64,000 nt of DNA from Hyphomicrobiales bacterium (GCA_900470965.1 UCCS01000008.1:90512-154511); one strand, 5' to 3'. Shown: positions 42,774 through 52,294, numbered from the stretch's first letter. The notes: a model not told the origin generated them from the letters alone. Made by a program: numbers and translations.

Positions 42774-44384
42774 ATGAGTGATGCCATAACAGCGGATGGC
42801 ACGCCGGCATCCGGTGCCAGGGTTGCCAATCCGTGGCTGATCGCGCTGGTCGTATCGCTTGCGACCTTCATGGAGGTCCTGGATACGACGATTGCCAATG
42901 TGGCACTGCGCTACATCTCCGGCGGCCTTGCCGTCAGCGCCGATGAAGCGTCATGGGTCGTCACGACCTATCTCGTTTCCAATGCCATCATTCTCGTCGC
43001 CAGCAGCTTCATTGCCAAACGTTACGGGAGACGACCCTTCTACCTTCTGTGCCTTGCGACCTTCACCATTGCCTCTCTCTGCTGCGGCCTTGCGTGGAAC
43101 CTGGAATCCCTGCTGATTTTCCGCATGATCCAGGGTTTTGCGGGCGGCGGCATGGTGCCGATCTCCCAATCGATCCTCGCCGATTCCTTCCCACCATCGA
43201 AGCGCAGCCAGGCTTTTGCCCTGTTCGGCGTCGCCGTGGTCGTCGCTCCCGTGGTCGGCCCGACGCTCGGCGGCTACCTCTCTGACAATTTCTCCTGGCA
43301 CTGGTGCTTCCTGATCAACGGACCGGTCGGCCTTTTCGCCTTCATCCTCGTCTACTTTCTCGTGGACGAACCGGATTCACTGCGCCAGGAACGCGCACGG
43401 ATGCGCCGGCAAGGCGTGCGTTTCGATATTGTCGGCTTCCTGCTGGTCGCGACCTTTCTGGGCGCACTCGAACTGGTTCTCGACCGTGGCCAGACGGAAG
43501 ACTGGTTCGGCTCGAACTTCATCATTGCCGCCACGGCAATCTGCATCGCAGCTTTTCTTCTTGCGATCCCATGGCTGATGAAAACGGCCAATCCTGTCGT
43601 CGACTTGCGCTTGCTGGCAAGCCGACAATTCGGTTCCTGTTTCATCGTCATGCTGGCGACGGGCGCGATCCTGATCGCCACGACCCAGTTCATCCCGCAG
43701 GTCCTACAACAAAATTTCGGTTATACGGCGACCTGGGCTGGCCTTGCGCTTTCGCCCGGTGGCCTGGTAACGATGTTCATGATGTTCGTGGCGGGACGGA
43801 TCTCCAACAAGTTCCAGCCGAAATATCTGATCGCCGTCGGCACGGCTATCATTGCAGCCGGCATGTATGACATGACGCGCCTCAACGCCGATCTGAACTT
43901 CGGCTTTTTCGTCTGGTCGCGCATCTATCTCGGCCTCGGCCTGCCGCTGATCTTCATCCCGATGACTGCAGCCTCCTATGATGGCCTGAGGTCCGACCAG
44001 ACGGACCAGGCATCGGCCCTCATCAATGCAGCGCGAAATACTGGTGGTTCAATCGGCGTTGCGATCGCCTCAAACGTGCTCGCCCACCGGGAACAGTGGC
44101 ATCAGAGCCGGTTGGTCGAGCACATCATCCCCTCCGATCCCGCCTACAACCAGGCCCTTCAGGGCGCGACCCAGTATTTTGCCGATAAAGGAACTGGAGC
44201 GATCGATGCCCAATCGCAGGCTATGGCCTGGATCGGCCAGCAGGTGCAGACCCAGGCTAGTTATCTTGCCTATATCGACGTTTTCCACACGCTGATGTGG
44301 CTATCGCTCGCAGTTTTGCCGCTCGCCTTCATCCTGCGCAAAATCGACCTTGGTGAGGGTTCGGGCCATCAGGGCGGACACTGA
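42774..44384 (+). CDS. MFS multidrug transporter, DHA2/EmrB type
   Basis: A 536-residue inner-membrane drug:proton antiporter of the 14-helix DHA2 family. Motif A is IAKRYGRRPFYLL. The family start LATFMEVLDTTIANVALRYI and the motif C-like stretch VVVAPVVGPTLGGYLSDNFS are clear. It works with the preceding adaptor to export toxic compounds across both membranes. No dedicated regulator gene sits beside the pair. The end DLGEGSGHQGGH is histidine-containing and short. Confidence 0.93.
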   Translation: MSDAITADGTPASGARVANPWLIALVVSLATFMEVLDTTIANVALRYISGGLAVSADEASWVVTTYLVSNAIILVASSFIAKRYGRRPFYLLCLATFTIASLCCGLAWNLESLLIFRMIQGFAGGGMVPISQSILADSFPPSKRSQAFALFGVAVVVAPVVGPTLGGYLSDNFSWHWCFLINGPVGLFAFILVYFLVDEPDSLRQERARMRRQGVRFDIVGFLLVATFLGALELVLDRGQTEDWFGSNFIIAATAICIAAFLLAIPWLMKTANPVVDLRLLASRQFGSCFIVMLATGAILIATTQFIPQVLQQNFGYTATWAGLALSPGGLVTMFMMFVAGRISNKFQPKYLIAVGTAIIAAGMYDMTRLNADLNFGFFVWSRIYLGLGLPLIFIPMTAASYDGLRSDQTDQASALINAARNTGGSIGVAIASNVLAHREQWHQSRLVEHIIPSDPAYNQALQGATQYFADKGTGAIDAQSQAMAWIGQQVQTQASYLAYIDVFHTLMWLSLAVLPLAFILRKIDLGEGSGHQGGH

Positions 44385-44490
44385 TCTGCCTGATGTCAGC
44401 AACTTCTTGTATATCCCCTAATCTGGGGGTTCATTCGAATCGTTGCATGTACTATGTTTGCGACGTGATATTCACACGAGACAGGTACTG

Positions 44491-44682
44491 ATGACCCCAG
44501 AAGTGTCCGGCTTTGAATGCACCCGCGGCAATGTCGTTTCCGGCAAGCTCAGGCTTTCAAGCAAACTGCCCTACTTTATCGTCGCAGGACTTGCTGTGGC
44601 CGTATGGGCAAACTCCGACGAGCGACCGCACGATACGGAGGTGGCAGTTAAGCAAGCTGCGCCGGCTTCGCTCGCTCGATAA
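44491..44682 (+). CDS. Small single-helix hypothetical protein
   Basis: A possible 63-residue protein with one hydrophobic segment (LPYFIVAGLAVAVWA), which would anchor it in the membrane, and charged flanks. The ATG at 44491 is preceded by GAGACAGG. An upstream in-frame start at 44443 is weaker. No family recognised, and coding status is uncertain. Confidence 0.4.
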   Translation: MTPEVSGFECTRGNVVSGKLRLSSKLPYFIVAGLAVAVWANSDERPHDTEVAVKQAAPASLAR

Positions 44683-44766
44683 GCGCGGCAATGGCTCGGC
44701 CGACGATCATGGCGGCCGAGAATATGGCAATCAGATCTATCCCTGATAAGTCATGATCGCGCGGTG

Positions 44767-44789
44767 TCCCGCATTAGGCTGCTGCGGGA
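44767..44789 (-). terminator. Hairpin downstream of the third importer operon
   Basis: Perfect seven-pair stem TCCCGCA / TGCGGGA with a nine-base loop, about 24 bases beyond the stop of the minus-strand ATPase gene. It suits the operon end, although no T run follows. Confidence 0.5.
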
Positions 44790-44812
44790 ACCAATCAGAC
44801 CGAAACCAGATC

Positions 44813-45883
44813 TCAAATTCTGACGCCGCTCGTTTCATCGAAGAGATGTACCTGCGCCGGATCGACGGTGACGCCGATCGCCTGGTTCGGGTGAACCGAT
44901 CCCCTGCCCGTTTCGACGATCGTCATTTCGGGTGTCGTCGCAGCAGTGATGAAGGTCGAGGAACCCGTGGATTCGACGACCGCGACGGGCACGTCAAAGC
45001 TCCCCTGCCCCTGATTGGTGATGCCGATATGCTCCGGACGAATTCCGGCGGTGACCATGCGACCTGGCTGGATCTGATGGTCGATGGCAATCTGCGGCCT
45101 GAGCGCGCCGAGATCGAGCGTCAGGCTTTTTCCATCCTCGCCGGCAATCGCCGGAATGAAGTTCATCGCGGGCGAGCCGATGAAACCGGCAACGAATTTG
45201 TTGGCAGGCTTGTCGTAAAGGTCGAGCGGCCTGCCCTGCTGCTCGATGATGCCATCGCGCATGACGACGACATGATCGGCCATGGTCATCGCCTCGATCT
45301 GGTCATGCGTCACGTAAACCGAGGTCGCATGCAGACGATCGTGCAGCGCGCGGATTTCTTTGCGCATGTGAACACGCAGCGCGGCGTCTAGATTGGAGAG
45401 CGGCTCGTCGAACAGGAAGGCCTTGGGATGGCGGATGATGGCGCGGCTCATGGCGACGCGTTGGCGCTGGCCGCCGGAAAGCTCACGCGGATAGCGCTTC
45501 AGCAGATGCGAAAGGCCTGTCGTGGCCGCGACCTCCTCGGCTGCCTTCGTCGCCTCCGCCTTTGCAACGCCACGCATGCGCAGGCTGTAGGTGAGGTTTT
45601 CCTCAACGGTCATATGCGGATAGAGCGCATAGGACTGGAATACCATAGCGACATCGCGTTTACGCGGCGGCACTCCGTTCATCAGCTCGCCGGCAATCTT
45701 CAGGCTGCCATCGGAAATAGTTTCCAGCCCGGCCAGCGAGCGCAGCAGGGTCGACTTGCCGCAGCCGGAAGGGCCAACGAGCGCGACGAAAGTGCCCTTG
45801 GCGATGGAAAGGTCGATATTCTTCAGGGCATGGAAGGCGCCGTAGTGTTTGTTGACGCCGGCAAGCTCGATCTGAGGGGTCAT
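44813..45883 (-). CDS. Sugar ABC transporter ATP-binding protein (UgpC/MalK type)
   Basis: A 356-residue ATPase, last gene of the six-gene minus-strand operon. Walker A is GPSGCGKST, signature [14 protein letters not shown], Walker [13 protein letters not shown], and the switch region THDQIEAMTMAD. The C-terminal TOBE region includes AGIRPEHIGI. The start MTPQIELAGVNKHYG overlaps the permease stop (ATGA). A longer in-frame reading to 45991 lies inside the permease gene. Confidence 0.94.
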   Translation of the reverse strand: MTPQIELAGVNKHYGAFHALKNIDLSIAKGTFVALVGPSGCGKSTLLRSLAGLETISDGSLKIAGELMNGVPPRKRDVAMVFQSYALYPHMTVEENLTYSLRMRGVAKAEATKAAEEVAATTGLSHLLKRYPRELSGGQRQRVAMSRAIIRHPKAFLFDEPLSNLDAALRVHMRKEIRALHDRLHATSVYVTHDQIEAMTMADHVVVMRDGIIEQQGRPLDLYDKPANKFVAGFIGSPAMNFIPAIAGEDGKSLTLDLGALRPQIAIDHQIQPGRMVTAGIRPEHIGITNQGQGSFDVPVAVVESTGSSTFITAATTPEMTIVETGRGSVHPNQAIGVTVDPAQVHLFDETSGVRI

Positions 45884-46707
45884 TTGAGGGCTCCCGAGGT
45901 GAGGCCGGATACGATGCGGCGCTGCAAAAGAACGAAGATGGCAAGGATCGGCGTCACATACATCGTGGCATAGGCCATGATGTTGTTCCATTCATTGGTG
46001 TTCGGCCCCATGAAGGAGTTGAGCCCGACGCTCGCCGGCTGAAGCTCGGCCGCCTGGATCATCGACTTGGAATAGACGAACTCACCAAAGGCCTGCATGA
46101 AGATGAGAATGGCGCTAACCAGAATGCCGTTGCGGGCAAGCGGCAGCACGATGTTGAAGAAGGCGCCGACACGTGAATTGCCGTCGACGAGGGCAGCCTC
46201 TTCGAGCTCCATCGGAACCGCCATGAAGGTGGCCCTCACCAGCACCACGAAGAACGGCATGCTCTTTGCGGCAATGGCGATGATGACGGCAAGCCTTGGA
46301 TAGTTCAGCATGCCGATCTGAGAGAAGCCGACGAAGATCGGCGTGATCATCAGTGAAGCCGGCAGAACCTGCAGCATGAGGATCAGGAAGAGGCCGATAT
46401 CCACCCAGACATTGCGATAGCGCGCCAGCACATAGGAACAGCCGACTCCGAGCGCCGTAATGATGACGACCGCGCCGATCGCAATCACCAGCGAGTTCCA
46501 GAGATAGAGCCCCATGCTCCGGCTTTCCCAGACATAGGCATAGGTGCTCCATTGCGGCGAGGCCGGCCAGAAGCTCGGGGGTGTTGCGAACATCTCCGAG
46601 CCGCTTTTCAGCGCGGTGATGTACATCCAATAGAGCGGGAAAAGATAGATCGCCGCCATGATGATGGCGATCACGAGCATCAGGCGATTGCGTGCAGTCT
46701 CGCTCAT
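45880..46707 (-). CDS. Sugar ABC transporter permease (MalG type)
   Basis: A 275-residue membrane protein. Helix 1 is LMLVIAIIMAAIYLFPLYWM. The EAA loop is LEEAALVDGNSRVGAFFNIV followed by LPL, and the C-terminus ends IVSGLTSGALK. It overlaps the genes on both sides by four bases, so the two permeases and the ATPase are translationally coupled. Confidence 0.93.
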   Translation of the reverse strand: MSETARNRLMLVIAIIMAAIYLFPLYWMYITALKSGSEMFATPPSFWPASPQWSTYAYVWESRSMGLYLWNSLVIAIGAVVIITALGVGCSYVLARYRNVWVDIGLFLILMLQVLPASLMITPIFVGFSQIGMLNYPRLAVIIAIAAKSMPFFVVLVRATFMAVPMELEEAALVDGNSRVGAFFNIVLPLARNGILVSAILIFMQAFGEFVYSKSMIQAAELQPASVGLNSFMGPNTNEWNNIMAYATMYVTPILAIFVLLQRRIVSGLTSGALK

Positions 46708-47606
46708 CCGCGCACCTCATGGCGGGTTGAGCGGACGTAGACGACAGAGGCGAACATCACGAAGACGATCATGATGACGGAAATGGTCGCGCCCTTGGCG
46801 AAATCATATTGGCGGAAAGACAAATCCCAGGCCCAGTATTGCGTGACGTTGGAGGAGTTGTTCGGCCCGCCTGAAGTGATGGCGGCAAAGAGATCGAACT
46901 GCTGCAGCGTGAAGATCAGGCCGAGCGCGATGATGGCGCCGATTGTCGAGCGCATCATCGGCAGCGTGATTGTCCAGAAGCGCTGCCAGGCCGTGGCGCC
47001 ATCAAGTTCGGCAGCCTCGTAGAGATCGCCTGGAATGCTGGAGAGACCGACGGACAGCAGGATCATATTGAAGGACGTGCCGAGCCAGATATTGGCGATG
47101 ATGACGGCGTAGAGCGAATAATGCGGGTCCGAGCGCCAGAAGATGTTGCCGGAGATGATGCCGCTTTCCTTCAGGATGAAGTTCAGCACGCCGAAATCGC
47201 CCGAGAGGATCCAGTTCCAGATCGCACCGACGACAAGGCCGGGCATGACCCAGGAGACGAGGAAGAGACCGCGCAGCCAGGATGCGCCGGGGAAATTGAC
47301 CCAGAAGAACAGCGCCAGGCCGAAGCCGATCAGGAACTGGCCGGCGATCGAGCCGACGACGAAGATCGCCGTATTGTAGAGGATCGGCAGCGTTTCCGGC
47401 TGCGCGAAAAGATCCGTGTAATTCTTGAGGCCCACCCAGGGGCGCGAGAAGGTGCCGAGGCTGAACATGTCAACCTCCTGGAAGCTCATCACCACGTTGT
47501 AGATGAGCGGCAGACCTGCCATCAGAAACAGAAAGCCAAGCGGAAAGGCGACAAGCACGATATCAAAACCGCGGCCATCTCTGACGCTGGAAAGGATCCT
47601 TCTCAT
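46704..47606 (-). CDS. Sugar ABC transporter permease (MalF type)
   Basis: A 300-residue membrane protein with six predicted helices and the EAA loop YEAAELDGATAWQRFWTITL. The start at 47606 (MRRILSSVRDGRGF) has GGAGGA just upstream. A longer frame to 47753 runs back through the intercistronic hairpins into the binding-protein gene and is not used. It is the first channel subunit of the third importer. Confidence 0.93.
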   Translation of the reverse strand: MRRILSSVRDGRGFDIVLVAFPLGFLFLMAGLPLIYNVVMSFQEVDMFSLGTFSRPWVGLKNYTDLFAQPETLPILYNTAIFVVGSIAGQFLIGFGLALFFWVNFPGASWLRGLFLVSWVMPGLVVGAIWNWILSGDFGVLNFILKESGIISGNIFWRSDPHYSLYAVIIANIWLGTSFNMILLSVGLSSIPGDLYEAAELDGATAWQRFWTITLPMMRSTIGAIIALGLIFTLQQFDLFAAITSGGPNNSSNVTQYWAWDLSFRQYDFAKGATISVIMIVFVMFASVVYVRSTRHEVRG

Positions 47607-47680
47607 GGGTCCTCCGATGCTCCGAACGGGGCTGCCTGGCGCTTTCGCGGGAGACAGCCCCTGCCGGGAGGAAAAGGATG

Positions 47681-47699
47681 GGATGGCCGGTGGCCATCC
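47681..47699 (-). terminator. Intercistronic hairpin after the binding-protein gene
   Basis: Perfect eight-pair stem GGATGGCC / GGCCATCC with a three-base loop, 14 bases beyond the binding-protein stop. A second, looser inverted repeat (GGGGCTG / CAGCCCC) follows at about 47626-47660. As in the AraC-linked operon, it separates the highly needed binding protein from the permeases. Confidence 0.65.
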
Positions 47700-47712
47700 G
47701 GTGACGCGGATA

Positions 47713-48945
47713 TTAGCCGAGCACTGCCTTGATCTTGTCGGCAGCCTGATCAAGCGCGTCCTTCGGGCTCATCTGGCCGGCGAGTGCAGCCTGGATGGCG
47801 TCCTGGATCGCCTTGGAGATCTTCGGCCACTGCGGATGCGGACCGCGCGGCTTGGCGTATTTCAGCTGCTCGAGGAAGACCTTGAGGGCAGCATCCTTCA
47901 GCGGCTGGCCGGTTTCCGTGATGGAGATGTCGGAACGGGCCGGCAGCTGGCCGAAGTTCTTGAACATCTTGTCGTCCTGTGAGGCGAAATATTCGAGCGC
48001 CTTGAAGGCTTCAGCCGGATGCTTGCTGGTCGAGAAGATCGCCCAGTTGAAGTCGCCCATTGCCGAAGAGCGCTCTGCACCTTCCTTCGGAACCGGCAGC
48101 AGCGTTACGCCCCAATCGAACTTGGCTTCCTGAACCATGCGGTCCAGCTCCCAGGGACCGGAGATCACCATGGCGGCATTGCCGGAATTGAACGTGCCGG
48201 TCGAATCCCACTGGCCGCGGGTCAGCGTATCAGGCGAGGCAAGCTTCTCGTCCATGATCGTCTTCCAGACTTCGAGCGCCTTGACCGCACCATCGGCATT
48301 GATGTGCTCGTAGCTGCCGCCGCCCATCTGCGCCCAGGGCAGGAACTGGAAGGTGCCTTCCTCATTTGCCTTTGCCGAGAAGGCAAGACCATAGACGTTC
48401 TTGGCCGGATCGGTCAGCTTGCGAGCATCCTCGACAAGTTCGTCCCAGGTCTGCGGCGGCTTGTTCGGATCGAGGCCCTTCGCCTTGAACATGTCCTTGT
48501 TGTAGTAGAGCGCGATCGTGTTCGTCGCCTTCGGCACGCCGAAATATTTGCCGTCCCACTCGACCGACTTCAGTGGTCCGGGGAAATAGTTCTCAGGCTT
48601 GATGACCTTGGAGTTCTTGATCATGTCGGTGATATCGAGGAAGGCACCGCGAGACGAAAACAGCGCATGCTCAGGATTGTCGACGGCGATGATATCGGGC
48701 GCCTGGCCGGTGGCATAGGCGCGCATCGCTTCGGTAACAACGTCATCGAACTGGATCAGGCGATATTCGATGGTGATGCCGTTATGCTGGTCGTTGAATT
48801 CCTTGACCAGGTTTGGCGCCGGTTGGGTGTCCTTGTCCAGCGACCAGAGCGTCAGCTTGACGTCTTCCGCCTTGGCAGACAGGCCGAAGAGCGAGACGCC
48901 TGCGAGCGCCAGCGCGCCCAGAATTACGGATTTACGGATAGCCAT
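47713..48945 (-). CDS. Sugar ABC transporter substrate-binding protein, family 1
   Basis: A 410-residue periplasmic binding protein. The signal peptide ([21 protein letters not shown]) is followed by CUT1 features: [60 protein letters not shown] and [14 protein letters not shown]. The ribosome site AAGGAGGAG is excellent. It is third in the operon after a Gfo-type dehydrogenase and a TIM-barrel isomerase, so the ligand is probably a glycoside or polyol processed by those enzymes. Confidence 0.93.
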   Translation of the reverse strand: MAIRKSVILGALALAGVSLFGLSAKAEDVKLTLWSLDKDTQPAPNLVKEFNDQHNGITIEYRLIQFDDVVTEAMRAYATGQAPDIIAVDNPEHALFSSRGAFLDITDMIKNSKVIKPENYFPGPLKSVEWDGKYFGVPKATNTIALYYNKDMFKAKGLDPNKPPQTWDELVEDARKLTDPAKNVYGLAFSAKANEEGTFQFLPWAQMGGGSYEHINADGAVKALEVWKTIMDEKLASPDTLTRGQWDSTGTFNSGNAAMVISGPWELDRMVQEAKFDWGVTLLPVPKEGAERSSAMGDFNWAIFSTSKHPAEAFKALEYFASQDDKMFKNFGQLPARSDISITETGQPLKDAALKVFLEQLKYAKPRGPHPQWPKISKAIQDAIQAALAGQMSPKDALDQAADKIKAVLG

Positions 48946-49011
48946 GATTCTCCTCCTTTGTGGTTATCCATTAAAGTGGCCGGCGATTTCCTCCACGCCG
49001 ACCATATTCAC

Positions 49012-49914
49012 TCACACCGGATCGACGACGAAATCGCCGCCCCGGGCATGTTTCAGATGGTTCAGCGCATAGACCTGACCGGTCATTTCCAGGGCGTCGC
49101 GATAGACCGGGTCATGCCAGCCTTCGATATCGATGGAGCCGGACCAGCCGGCAAGCCGCAGTTCGGAAATGATGTCGGTCCAGTTGCTGTCGCCGAAGCC
49201 CGGCGTGCGCATGAAGACGAACTTTTCCTTACCGAAGATGCCGTGTTCCTTGATCACATCCCAGCGGATAGTCGCATCCTTGCCGTGGACGTGGAAGATC
49301 TTGCTGGCCCATTTGCGGATCTGCGGCAGCGGCTCGATCAGATAGACCATCTGATGGCACGGCTCCCATTCGAGGCCGATATTGTCGTCGGGCGTCGCGT
49401 TGAAGATCAGTTCCCAGGCATCGGGATTATGGGCAATGTTCCAGTCGCCGGTCGCCCAGTTGCCATCCATGGCGCAATTTTCGAAGGCGATCTTGATCCC
49501 CTTGTCGGCGGCGCGCTTGGCGAGTTCGCTCCAGACCTGCTTGTAACGCGGCAGGCTCTCAGTCAGCGGCTTGTTGCGGATGCGACCGGTGAAGCCGGCA
49601 ACGCAAGTGGCGCCGAAGTGATGAGCGTTGTCGATGCAGTCCTTCCAGCCCTGCAGCGTCTGCAGGTCCATCTCGGTTTCTTCGAGCGGATTGCCGAACA
49701 TGCCGAGTGTTGAAATCGTGATGTCGCGATCGCCGATCGCCTCCACACTGCGTTTACCGAGTTCGGCGAGATCCTGGCCGTTGGTGGTCTGCCAGAAGAA
49801 GGGCTCGAAGCTCTCGAAACCCATATGGGCGATCTGGGCAATGCGCTTGTCGGCGCCGCCCTTGGAGGCGCTGACCATGGTACCGATGCGAATGGCTTTG
49901 GCGGGGTTGCTCAC
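49012..49914 (-). CDS. Sugar phosphate isomerase/epimerase-like TIM barrel protein
   Basis: A 300-residue cytoplasmic protein of the xylose isomerase-like/AP-endonuclease 2 superfamily. It shows FESFEPFFWQTTNGQDLAEL, KIAFENCAMDGNWATGDWNI, GLEWEPCHQMVYLI and IHVHGKDA-like strands (FHVHGKDATI) with the acidic and histidine residues that bind the divalent metal. The start is a GTG (MSNPAKAIRIGTMVSASKGG). It begins 13 bases after the dehydrogenase stop. In known 3-keto-glycoside routes such proteins cleave or isomerise the keto-sugar made by a Gfo enzyme, and that role is inferred here. Confidence 0.88.
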   Translation of the reverse strand: MSNPAKAIRIGTMVSASKGGADKRIAQIAHMGFESFEPFFWQTTNGQDLAELGKRSVEAIGDRDITISTLGMFGNPLEETEMDLQTLQGWKDCIDNAHHFGATCVAGFTGRIRNKPLTESLPRYKQVWSELAKRAADKGIKIAFENCAMDGNWATGDWNIAHNPDAWELIFNATPDDNIGLEWEPCHQMVYLIEPLPQIRKWASKIFHVHGKDATIRWDVIKEHGIFGKEKFVFMRTPGFGDSNWTDIISELRLAGWSGSIDIEGWHDPVYRDALEMTGQVYALNHLKHARGGDFVVDPV

Positions 49915-49926
49915 GTCATCTAATCC

Positions 49927-50961
49927 TTATGCTGAAATTTCAACGCGACGCCCGGTCTTGGCGCTCTCGATCGCACCGAAGACCATGGCGAGGCTTCTGA
50001 TATTGTCGGAACTGGCCGTCTCCGGCCGCTTGCCGGTGCGGATCGCATCGACAAAGCTTGCGATTACGCTGGCATGACCGTGGGTTTCTTCGGCACGCTC
50101 GGGTGCGGGAACCTCGACGGATGAAAAACCATGAAGCAGACCGGGCTCGTTACCCGAAACGGCGGCCTTGAAGCCATCCTCACCGTCCCAGGTCAGCATG
50201 CCCTTTGTGCCGACGATCCGCCATTGGCTTTCCCAGCTCGTTCGCTCGCCTTCGGCACACCAGGAGCCGCGATAGGTGAAGACGACATCGTCGGAAAATT
50301 CGAAAGTTGCATTGGCAGAGGCGCCGTGGCGATACCAGGAACCCTTGGGATTGCGCTCGACACAATAGACGGCGAGCGGCTTCTTGCCGGCCACGTAGCG
50401 GGCGGCGTCGAAAGTGTGGATCGCCATGTCGAGCAGCAGGACATTGTCCATCTCTTCACGGAAGCCGCCAAAATGCGGAGCGATGAAGAAGTCACAATGA
50501 ATGCCAGTCAGCTCGCCGATCGCACCGCTTTCGACGAAGCGACGCAGGCGGCGCACACCGGAAATGAAGCGACGGTTCTGAATGATCGCATGGATCTTGC
50601 CAGTTTCGGCGGCGAGATCGATGAGTGCGGCGCCTTCGGCAAGCGAAGTCGCCATCGGCTTTTCGCTCAGCACGTGGCAGCCGGCCTTCATGGCCGTTGA
50701 CACGACATCAAAACGTGCGGTCGGGATAACGACGTCCAAGACGATATCCGCCTTGGTTTCGGCGATGACGGCAGCGAGATCAGAGCCGATGCGAGCCGCG
50801 CTCAAGCCGAATTCCTCGGCAAGTTTCTCGGCAGCAGCGGGATTGACGTCGACCAGGCCGACGACCTCGATTGCCTCGGCAAGATCAGGCGTTTCCTTGA
50901 TAGCACGCAGCCAGCCTTTAGACATAGCTCCGCACCCGCACAGAACGGCATTCAATTTCAC
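49927..50961 (-). CDS. Gfo/Idh/MocA family oxidoreductase
   Basis: A 344-residue NAD(P)-dependent dehydrogenase, first gene of the third importer operon. The Rossmann start is AVLCGCGAMSKGWLRAI, the catalytic lysine lies in HVLSEKPMATSLAEG, and the C-terminal domain contains DMAIHTFDAARYVAG with the catalytic histidine/aspartate region. Translation starts at GTG with GGAGGAAATC before it. Likely oxidises a sugar or cyclitol taken up by the importer. The operator palindromes lie immediately upstream. Confidence 0.92.
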   Translation of the reverse strand: MKLNAVLCGCGAMSKGWLRAIKETPDLAEAIEVVGLVDVNPAAAEKLAEEFGLSAARIGSDLAAVIAETKADIVLDVVIPTARFDVVSTAMKAGCHVLSEKPMATSLAEGAALIDLAAETGKIHAIIQNRRFISGVRRLRRFVESGAIGELTGIHCDFFIAPHFGGFREEMDNVLLLDMAIHTFDAARYVAGKKPLAVYCVERNPKGSWYRHGASANATFEFSDDVVFTYRGSWCAEGERTSWESQWRIVGTKGMLTWDGEDGFKAAVSGNEPGLLHGFSSVEVPAPERAEETHGHASVIASFVDAIRTGKRPETASSDNIRSLAMVFGAIESAKTGRRVEISA

Positions 50962-51007
50962 GATTTCCTCCAGCGGTGCGCTTCAGATTCCTCCCGAAAC
51001 GCCTTCC

Positions 51008-51019
51008 GTAAACGTTTAC
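51008..51019. promoter_or_regulatory. LacI-type operator 1
   Basis: Perfect 12-base palindrome GTAAACGTTTAC, the CG-centred form bound by LacI/GalR repressors. It lies 47 bases upstream of the minus-strand operon start and is preceded by TTCC, as is operator 3. Confidence 0.8.
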
Positions 51020-51029
51020 GATACTAATC

Positions 51030-51041
51030 GGAAACGTTTGC
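51030..51041. promoter_or_regulatory. LacI-type operator 2
   Basis: Near-palindrome GGAAACGTTTGC with the same AAACGTTT core, centred 22 bases from operator 1, that is about two helical turns. The pair could bind two repressor dimers on one face of the DNA. Confidence 0.65.
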
Positions 51042-51188
51042 TGCTGTCAATGCCAGTGCATTTTGACAAAATGCTGCGAAAAATCGCAATGCGAACGGGC
51101 GCTTAGGCAAAACCTTCGGCAATGCAGCAACAAGATTTTTTTTCGGAGCGTGCAAAAATATATTCCGCCTTCATGGCAACTGCTTTCC

Positions 51189-51200
51189 GTAAACGTTTTC
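51189..51200. promoter_or_regulatory. LacI-type operator 3
   Basis: GTAAACGTTTTC with TTTCC in front, matching operator 1 over TTCCGTAAACGTTT. It lies 48 bases before the start of the LacI-family gene, fitting autorepression, and about 180 bases from operator 1, which would allow DNA looping. Confidence 0.7.
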
Positions 51201-51247
51201 CCATGGCAATAAGAGGAGATGATCGCATCGGAAGAAAGATCGCTCAG

Positions 51248-52294
51248 ATGAAGGGTATCCGCCAGCTCGCAGAACATCTCGATATATCGATCGGGACGGT
51301 TTCGCGTGCGCTGAACGGCAAGGCCGATGTCAACGAGGAGACCCGCAAGCGGGTGCTGGCTGCCGCCGAAGAATTCGGTTACGTCGCCAATCAATCCGGC
51401 CGCAGCCTTCGTCAGGGAACGACCAACGTCATCGGCCTGATGATTGAATCCAGCAAGGAGACGGTCGAAAACAGCGACAACTTCTTCCTCGGCGTCACCG
51501 GCGGGCTACAGAGCGTGCTCTCGCGACATAAGCTCGATCTCGTCATGCTCCCCTGCCCCAGCGACGAAGACCCCTACGAATATCTGAAGCGCATGGTGGC
51601 GCGTCGCGTCGTCGATGCCATGATTATCTCTGCAACTCAACGCATCGACAAACGTATCGATCTGCTCATCAAAACGAAAATTCCCTTCGTCGCACTCGGT
51701 CGCAGCTCTTCCGGCGGCGGTAACTTCACCTGGATCGACCTTGATTTCGAAGGCGTCGCGACCTGCGCCGTCGATCGGCTCGTGGCCAAAGGGCATCGCC
51801 GCATCGCGATTGCCGCACCGTCAGGCGAAATCAATCTCGGCTATGTCTTCGTGGACGCCTATCGAAAGGCTCTGGAAAAGCATGGGATCAGATATGATCC
51901 GGAGCTGGTGATCCGCGTAAAATCAAGCGAACAGGGCGGCTACCAGGCTGGCGACGAGTTGCTGCTGATAGAAGACAAACCGACGGCCATCATCCTGATC
52001 TACGAACTGATGGCGATCGGCCTCTATCGCCGCCTGGTCGAAGCCGGCATCGTTCCGGGCCGCGATCTTGCCGTCATCGGCTTTCGCGAGGAACCTCGCG
52101 CCAAGTTCCTGCAGCCGACGCTCACCTGCTTCCGCATGTCGCTACGCGACCTTGGTGCAGCGCTCGCCGAAACCTTGCTTTCCAGCATGCCCGCCTATTC
52201 GGAGATCCACCTCAGTGGTGCGCGCAATCGGATCTGGCCGCTGGAGCTTGTGCCCGGGGAAAGTGATGCTTTTTTCAGAGAGCCTCAAACGTGA
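51248..52294 (+). CDS. LacI family transcriptional regulator
   Basis: A 348-residue repressor. The HTH covers residues about 1-50 (GIRQLAEHLDISIGTVSRAL, ending with YVANQSGRSLRQG). The effector domain follows with VIGLMIESSKETVENSDNFF and WIDLDFEGVATCAVDRLVAK. It should control the divergent six-gene importer operon and itself through the three palindromes between them. The ATG at 51248 gives a normal HTH start. A longer in-frame reading from 51122 would run through operator 3 and is not used. Confidence 0.92.
   Translation: MKGIRQLAEHLDISIGTVSRALNGKADVNEETRKRVLAAAEEFGYVANQSGRSLRQGTTNVIGLMIESSKETVENSDNFFLGVTGGLQSVLSRHKLDLVMLPCPSDEDPYEYLKRMVARRVVDAMIISATQRIDKRIDLLIKTKIPFVALGRSSSGGGNFTWIDLDFEGVATCAVDRLVAKGHRRIAIAAPSGEINLGYVFVDAYRKALEKHGIRYDPELVIRVKSSEQGGYQAGDELLLIEDKPTAIILIYELMAIGLYRRLVEAGIVPGRDLAVIGFREEPRAKFLQPTLTCFRMSLRDLGAALAETLLSSMPAYSEIHLSGARNRIWPLELVPGESDAFFREPQT

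Noticed and set aside
48019-49713. Plus-strand open frame of 564 codons
   Set aside because: Antisense across the binding-protein and isomerase genes, both of which are well supported.
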